Assembly (NCBI RefSeq): GCF_900103615.1
Contig: NZ_FNGW01000003.1
Coordinates: 248,001-312,000 of the forward strand
Source of the DNA: Romboutsia lituseburensis DSM 797
GTDB lineage: Bacteria; Bacillota; Clostridia; Peptostreptococcales; Peptostreptococcaceae
Direction: 5' to 3'
DNA: 64,000 nt
Shown: positions 59,926 through 64,000 of the stretch, in pieces
Position numbering within the stretch: position 1 is the stretch's first letter
How the letters are laid out: the number at the start of each line of letters is the position of its first letter
Program-made: the position numbers and the translations under genes
Notes under the pieces: model-generated
What the model was told of the DNA's origin: nothing
The model's database searches: none
What the model saw: the letters and a program-made list of their open reading frames with translations, nothing else

Positions 59926-60376
59926 ATAGTTACTTAGAATATATGTAGAGTAATATTGTAATATTAAGAATAGAACAATTAAGAGATGTGGCTAAGTTTA
60001 GTATCATACATGTTTTTATAATAAACACATATACTAGGCGTTTATTGTTAGGAATAATTATAATATCTATAGCTGTTATGTGTACAATGTGTATAGTTAT
60101 GCGTGATTCAAAATAAGAATATAAAGGAGCTAGAAATGTATTTAACTTTGTCATAATATACATATCTATTTTGATAACCAACTCTGAGATTAAAGAATTT
60201 ATTATAAATATTAATGATATAAAAGATATATCATTTTAGAAAGGCATAGAAATCAATAGAATTAGAAGCGTTTTGGATAATACTTACAACATTGGTTAAA
60301 GTTAGATGTACAAGTAACATATTTACCTCAATCTTAATATAATAAATATACTAAAATTAATAGGGGGGGCTAAAAT
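59926..60376. other. Intergenic stretch with small remnant frames
   Basis: There is no solid gene. A GTG-started frame at 59988-60116 would encode a 42-residue one-TM peptide (FSIIHVFIINTYTRR, LLLGIIIISIAVMCTMCIVM) with a weak ribosome binding site. An AAAGGAG with a seven-codon frame follows near 60124. These look like leftovers of a longer gene. Confidence 0.3.
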
Positions 60377-60922
60377 ATGGATAAAATGCAACTTGACATA
60401 CAGCGTATAACAAAAAGTGTAAAAAAAGTATATGATAAAGATATGATAGAATTTCATAAACATTATAATTTAACGACTAGAAATGGTGACCCAGGTATGA
60501 GGTGGGATTTTATAAATACTAATATAGAAGAACGTTTTAAAGAGGAGATTTATAAAACATTATTAGTTAAAAGGGGGTATTGGAACCAGATAGTTATATA
60601 TAATATCCATGATAAAAGATTATATTTTGTTATGAGAGAAAATAGATATAAAGATGTTAAAAAAGATAAGAAAAGAAAAAAATTACATTTAATACAGATA
60701 TTGGGGTCAGTAAATGAAAAAGATAAAAGTGAGGCCTCTATAATTCTTAAACAAAAGCTACCAGAGTATGTTTCTAAAGCTAAGGAATATGTATTAATAA
60801 CTTATGAGTATAATGAAAATAATGGTAAGTGTGATTTTATAGGTAGAAAAATAACATCTAAATTTAAATGTAATTATAAGAAAGAATGGAATAGTGATTT
60901 GGATTTAGAAAAAGCAAATTAA
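60377..60922 (+). CDS. Hypothetical protein in the defence-like island
   Basis: The 181-residue protein is basic and cytosolic with predicted alpha/beta structure: a helical start (MQLDIQRITKSVKKVYDKDM), then WDFINTNIEERFKEEIY, and strand-like QIVIYNIHDKRLYFVMRENRY and KEYVLITYEYNENNG. AGGGGGGG lies before the ATG. I do not recognise the family. It stands alone between the nuclease gene and the helicase remnants, and its neighbours suggest a link to defence. Confidence 0.5.
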   Translation: MDKMQLDIQRITKSVKKVYDKDMIEFHKHYNLTTRNGDPGMRWDFINTNIEERFKEEIYKTLLVKRGYWNQIVIYNIHDKRLYFVMRENRYKDVKKDKKRKKLHLIQILGSVNEKDKSEASIILKQKLPEYVSKAKEYVLITYEYNENNGKCDFIGRKITSKFKCNYKKEWNSDLDLEKAN

Positions 60923-61280
60923 ATATAATTAAATTCTTTCAAAATTTGAAGTATTATTATAAATGGAAACCTAAAATAGATATAGCGTAGAATAATAAGA
61001 TATGTATAAAAAATATTATGCTAATTAATTTAGATTTTATTAAGTTAGATTTAACTATAGAATAAGTTTATATACTCATAAGTAAGCTATCTTCCAAGAG
61101 GCTATAATTTTTTTCAGAAATACCTAAAAATTTAGACGCAGATCTTTTATTTAAATTATTTTCTAACCTACATCTAATGAGCTCTCTAAAAGTTTTAGGG
61201 GGCTTTTCTAATACCTAAAAATAATATAAAATCTTAATAGGAGTAAAATATTTTTACTTAAAAACCCAAGGAGAAAGTAA
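60923..61280. other. Intergenic stretch before the helicase remnant
   Basis: No gene is seen. A terminator-like stem with G-U pairs (AGCTCTCTAAAA / TTTTAGGGGGCT, 61180-61204, followed by TTTT) is present near the right end. Confidence 0.4.
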
Positions 61281-61804
61281 ATGATAAATTCAAATAAATT
61301 AATAACAAACACACAAAACCAAAACCTGCTAAACGAACTACAAAAAAGCTTAAAGGAATGTAAATCATTCTATTTCAGCGTAGCATTCATAAACTTTAGC
61401 GGATTACAACTACTACTAGACACACTAAAAGAACTACAAGGAAAGTGCGTACCAGGTAAAATAATAACATCAACCTACCTAAACTTTACAGATCCAAAAG
61501 CACTAGATAAAATAAGAAGATTTTATAAAGCAACTTAAAAGTATAAACAAAACTAACAACCTTATATTTGAAAATCTAAAAACAATAACACCAAATGATA
61601 GATGAAGCTCACCATCCTGCTAGCAATACATATTTAAGTGTGCTTAATTATTTTACACCTGAGTTTACACTAGGTATGACAGCTACTCCAGAGCGTAGTG
61701 ATAACAACAATATATTTGATTTATTTGACAACAATGTAGCCCTAGAAGTTATTTATTTAATAAATTTACTTATGTACAATGACAATAAAAAGAAAATATT
61801 ATAA
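61281..61804 (+). pseudogene. Remnant of a PLD-containing DEAD/DEAH helicase
   Basis: Two fragments survive. The first (61281-61538) is the phospholipase-D-like start of a superfamily II helicase (LLNELQKSLKECKSFYFSVAFINFSGLQLLL, KIITSTYLNFTDPKAL). The second (61595-61804) has helicase motif II (IDEAHH) and motif III (MTATPER), then stops soon after ALEV. The part between, including Walker A, is deleted and the C-terminal half is gone. The first fragment is richer in C than its surroundings. It is a dead DUF3427-type defence or restriction helicase. Confidence 0.8.
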
Positions 61805-61904
61805 TCATTATTAGCATTTGAAATCAGAGATATAGAAATTTAATATTTGATGATATAATTATACTTAAAGAAGATTAACAAATAACTATAGAGGAGATAT
61901 TGTA

Positions 61905-64000
61905 ATGGAGGACATAGACTACAAAATATGGGGAGATTTTTATCAAGAGTTTGCAAATAAAATACTACAATATAAAAATAATAGAAAAGATTTAATTACA
62001 ATTATTAGAAAGGTTTATGACAATATTAATATTAAATTACCAACACTTGAAAAAGAGAATAATATTGTAGACATAGATCCTTTTACTGTTTTTGGATTGT
62101 TTAATAAAGGCATAAAAGATGAAAATAGAACTATTATTATAACTGAATTTGCAAAGCTTCTAAATATAAATTTAGAAGTGCCAACTGATTTTTCGGGTAT
62201 ACCTTTACTTAATAATATGTCTTCAACTTTTTATAAATTTGAGGGATATAGAAAAGAAGATGATATTGATAACTTATGGAAAGTATTTGAATATGCAATC
62301 AAATATGATGAAAATCAAAATGACGAAGATGAATTAAATTTAATTAATTACTATGATAAAACAATAGCACAAAAGGGTGTAAAATGGAAATTAAGTATGG
62401 GATTATTTTGGATAAGGCCTTATAGATATATTAATCTTGATGAACAAAACAGAACATTTATTTGTAATGAGAAAAATAATTTAAATACAGTAAAATCAAT
62501 ATTTCCAAATATTGAAAAGGGACATGTTCCAAATGGTAAGCAGTATATAGATATATCAAATGAGTGTAAAAGGCTTGTTGAGAGTGGTAATTATAAGTTT
62601 AAGAATTTTATTGAGATGTCTCATTGTTCTTGGTCTAATAAATCAAATAATCTACCAGAAGATTATATTGTAGATACAAAAGAGGGGGATGATGCAAAAG
62701 TGAGTAGTAGAAATAATCAGATATCAAAAAATACAATATTATATGGTCCTCCAGGTACAGGAAAGACTTATAATGTTTGCAACAAAGCTTTAGAGATAAT
62801 AGACCATGAAAAATACAAAGATATCATAAATAATCCTTCAAAGAGAGATGAAGTAGTGAAAGAATTTAACAAGCTAAAAGAAGATGGACTTATTGGATTT
62901 TGCACATTCCATCAATCATATTCATACGAAGACTTTGTAGAAGGTCTAAGAAGTAATGGTAGCGGAGGATTTGAGCCTAAGGATGGTATATTTAAACAAA
63001 TATGTGAAAGTACATCAGTAAAAGCTCAAACAGAACTACCAAAATATGAATTTGACCAAAATCAAATATCAGTACACAAAATGTCTTTAGGGGATACTAG
63101 CAGCAAAGAAGATAACATATATGAATACTGTATAAAAAACAATTGTATATCTCTAGGATGGGGAGAAAATATAGATTACTCAAATTGTAATGATAGAGAA
63201 TCTATAAAGCAAATATTTAAAGAAAACTTTCCAGAATCTAGTGACAATAGTTTTGATATAAATGCTATAAATAGATTTAAACATATAATCCAAGAAGGTG
63301 ATTTAGTAATAATATCACAAGGAAACCACAAAGCAAGAGCTATAGGTAAAATTACAGGGGATTATTACTACGATTCTAATACAGAAATTAGATATAATCA
63401 TTTTAGAAAAGTAGAATGGCTTTATAACGGAGAAGCAATAGATGTAAAAAGAATACTAAAGGATAAAGTATTTTCTCAACAATCAATATATACATTCTAC
63501 AATGAAGATTTAAAGTTTGATAATATAAAAGAGCTTATATCAGAAAAGCCCATAGAAAATAAAGCTAAAAATTACGTGCTTATAATAGATGAAATAAATA
63601 GAGGTAATATATCTAAAATATTTGGAGAGCTTATAACGCTTATAGAAGAAGACAAAAGAATCGGTGAGAGAAATGAATTAAAAGTAAGTCTTCCATATTC
63701 AAATGAATCTTTTGGTGTGCCAAATAATTTATACATAATAGGAACGATGAATACAGCGGATAGATCAATAGCACTACTTGATACTGCACTTAGAAGAAGA
63801 TTTGATTTTGAAGAGTATATGCCTAATGAAGAATTACTTTCAAAAGATGTAGAAGGAGTAAATGTGTCTAAGTTATTAAAAACTATAAATGATAGAATTG
63901 AGTTTTTACTTGATAGAGATCATACAATAGGACATACATATTTTATAAAAGATAATTTAACTTTTGAAGACCTTGTATCTATTATGAAAAATAAGATTAT
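61905..64000 (+). CDS. McrB-type AAA+ GTPase restriction protein (partial at the right edge)
   Basis: The frame is open from ATG 61905 (GAGGAG upstream) to the window end, 698 residues so far. An N-terminal region of about 275 residues, perhaps for DNA recognition, is followed by the McrB motor: Walker A YGPPGTGKT (about 279-288), Walker B VLIIDEINRGNISKIFGEL (about 556) and the McrB signature TMNTADRSIALLDTALRRRF (about 613). Between Walker A and Walker B, at about 380-510, lies an inserted domain (VHKMSLGDTSSKEDN, GDLVIISQGNHKARAIGKI, FRKVEWLYNG) resembling EVE/PUA-like readers of modified bases. A McrC nuclease gene would be expected to the right, outside the window. Confidence 0.88.
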   Translation, partial: MEDIDYKIWGDFYQEFANKILQYKNNRKDLITIIRKVYDNINIKLPTLEKENNIVDIDPFTVFGLFNKGIKDENRTIIITEFAKLLNINLEVPTDFSGIPLLNNMSSTFYKFEGYRKEDDIDNLWKVFEYAIKYDENQNDEDELNLINYYDKTIAQKGVKWKLSMGLFWIRPYRYINLDEQNRTFICNEKNNLNTVKSIFPNIEKGHVPNGKQYIDISNECKRLVESGNYKFKNFIEMSHCSWSNKSNNLPEDYIVDTKEGDDAKVSSRNNQISKNTILYGPPGTGKTYNVCNKALEIIDHEKYKDIINNPSKRDEVVKEFNKLKEDGLIGFCTFHQSYSYEDFVEGLRSNGSGGFEPKDGIFKQICESTSVKAQTELPKYEFDQNQISVHKMSLGDTSSKEDNIYEYCIKNNCISLGWGENIDYSNCNDRESIKQIFKENFPESSDNSFDINAINRFKHIIQEGDLVIISQGNHKARAIGKITGDYYYDSNTEIRYNHFRKVEWLYNGEAIDVKRILKDKVFSQQSIYTFYNEDLKFDNIKELISEKPIENKAKNYVLIIDEINRGNISKIFGELITLIEEDKRIGERNELKVSLPYSNESFGVPNNLYIIGTMNTADRSIALLDTALRRRFDFEEYMPNEELLSKDVEGVNVSKLLKTINDRIEFLLDRDHTIGHTYFIKDNLTFEDLVSIMKNKI

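Noticed and set aside
59930-60181. An 83-residue minus-strand frame
   Set aside because: It has no ribosome binding site and is Ile-rich low-complexity sequence; the plus strand here shows gene leftovers instead.
1-64000. CRISPR array, tRNA or rRNA genes
   Set aside because: I saw no regularly spaced repeats of CRISPR size and no cloverleaf or rRNA-like sequence on either strand.

Overview
The window is AT-rich, low-GC Gram-positive DNA. Butyrate and lysine fermentation genes, CWB2-type (PF04122) cell-wall anchors, strong AGGAGG ribosome binding sites and a Clostridium-type prophage remnant suggest an anaerobic member of the Peptostreptococcaceae, close to Paraclostridium, Paeniclostridium or Clostridioides. 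The genus is inferred from gene content alone; no rRNA or tRNA gene is present.

Positions 1-16000 look like core metabolism: a DUF2804 gene end, a QueG/dehalogenase-like 4Fe-4S protein, an XRE/DUF6773 pair, an M24 aminopeptidase, and an ABC substrate-binding lipoprotein without its transporter. A fermentation block follows: crt-hbd-bcd-etfB-etfA (crotonyl-CoA to butyryl-CoA with flavin-based bifurcation), then kal-atoD-atoA-kdd, which are lysine fermentation steps feeding crotonyl-CoA and butyrate, then an NhaC-type antiporter. Positions 16000-23200 encode the cell surface: two CWB2-anchored 5'-nucleotidase-like enzymes and a WYY-repeat protein.

Positions 23200-31800 hold a cupin (DUF985), a YbaK/ProX deacylase, an array of SMI1/ankyrin immunity-like genes without a toxin, a MarR-MATE pair and an SsuBC-like ABC transporter. 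Positions 32000-40600 are the most unusual metabolic block. A divergent Crp/Fnr-type regulator and two overlapping ThuA/amidotransferase-like paralogues face an operon of NifH-, NifD- and NifK-like proteins with an iron-chelate/corrinoid-type ABC importer (lipoprotein, FecCD permease, ATPase). A Fur-box-like site and a perfect palindrome lie in the shared promoter. It looks like an uncharacterised nitrogenase-superfamily reductase system, not nitrogen fixation.

Positions 40600-42850 carry a TetR-glycosyltransferase pair. Positions 42900-54600 are a decayed prophage or mobile region: ImmA and cI-like repressor, antirepressor, frameshifted YqaJ nuclease, RecT, DnaD, DnaC, then an ABC-2 exporter, duplicated zinc-ribbon membrane proteins and a YvrJ-DUF2922-DUF1659-amidase-Mor module. 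There is no integrase and no structural gene. From 54800 to the right edge lies a defence-like island: helicase remnants, a two-gene cassette (641-aa protein with a C-terminal HEPN-like R-x4-H motif plus a two-TM protein), a frameshifted HNH nuclease, a PD-(D/E)XK-like nuclease and a McrB-type GTPase cut by the window edge.

One pattern runs through the accessory half. Several cassettes are bracketed by direct repeats, often an intact gene on one side and a short degenerate copy of it, in the same orientation, on the other. That suggests repeated insertion by homologous recombination or excision-like events, and gives natural boundaries for each cassette.
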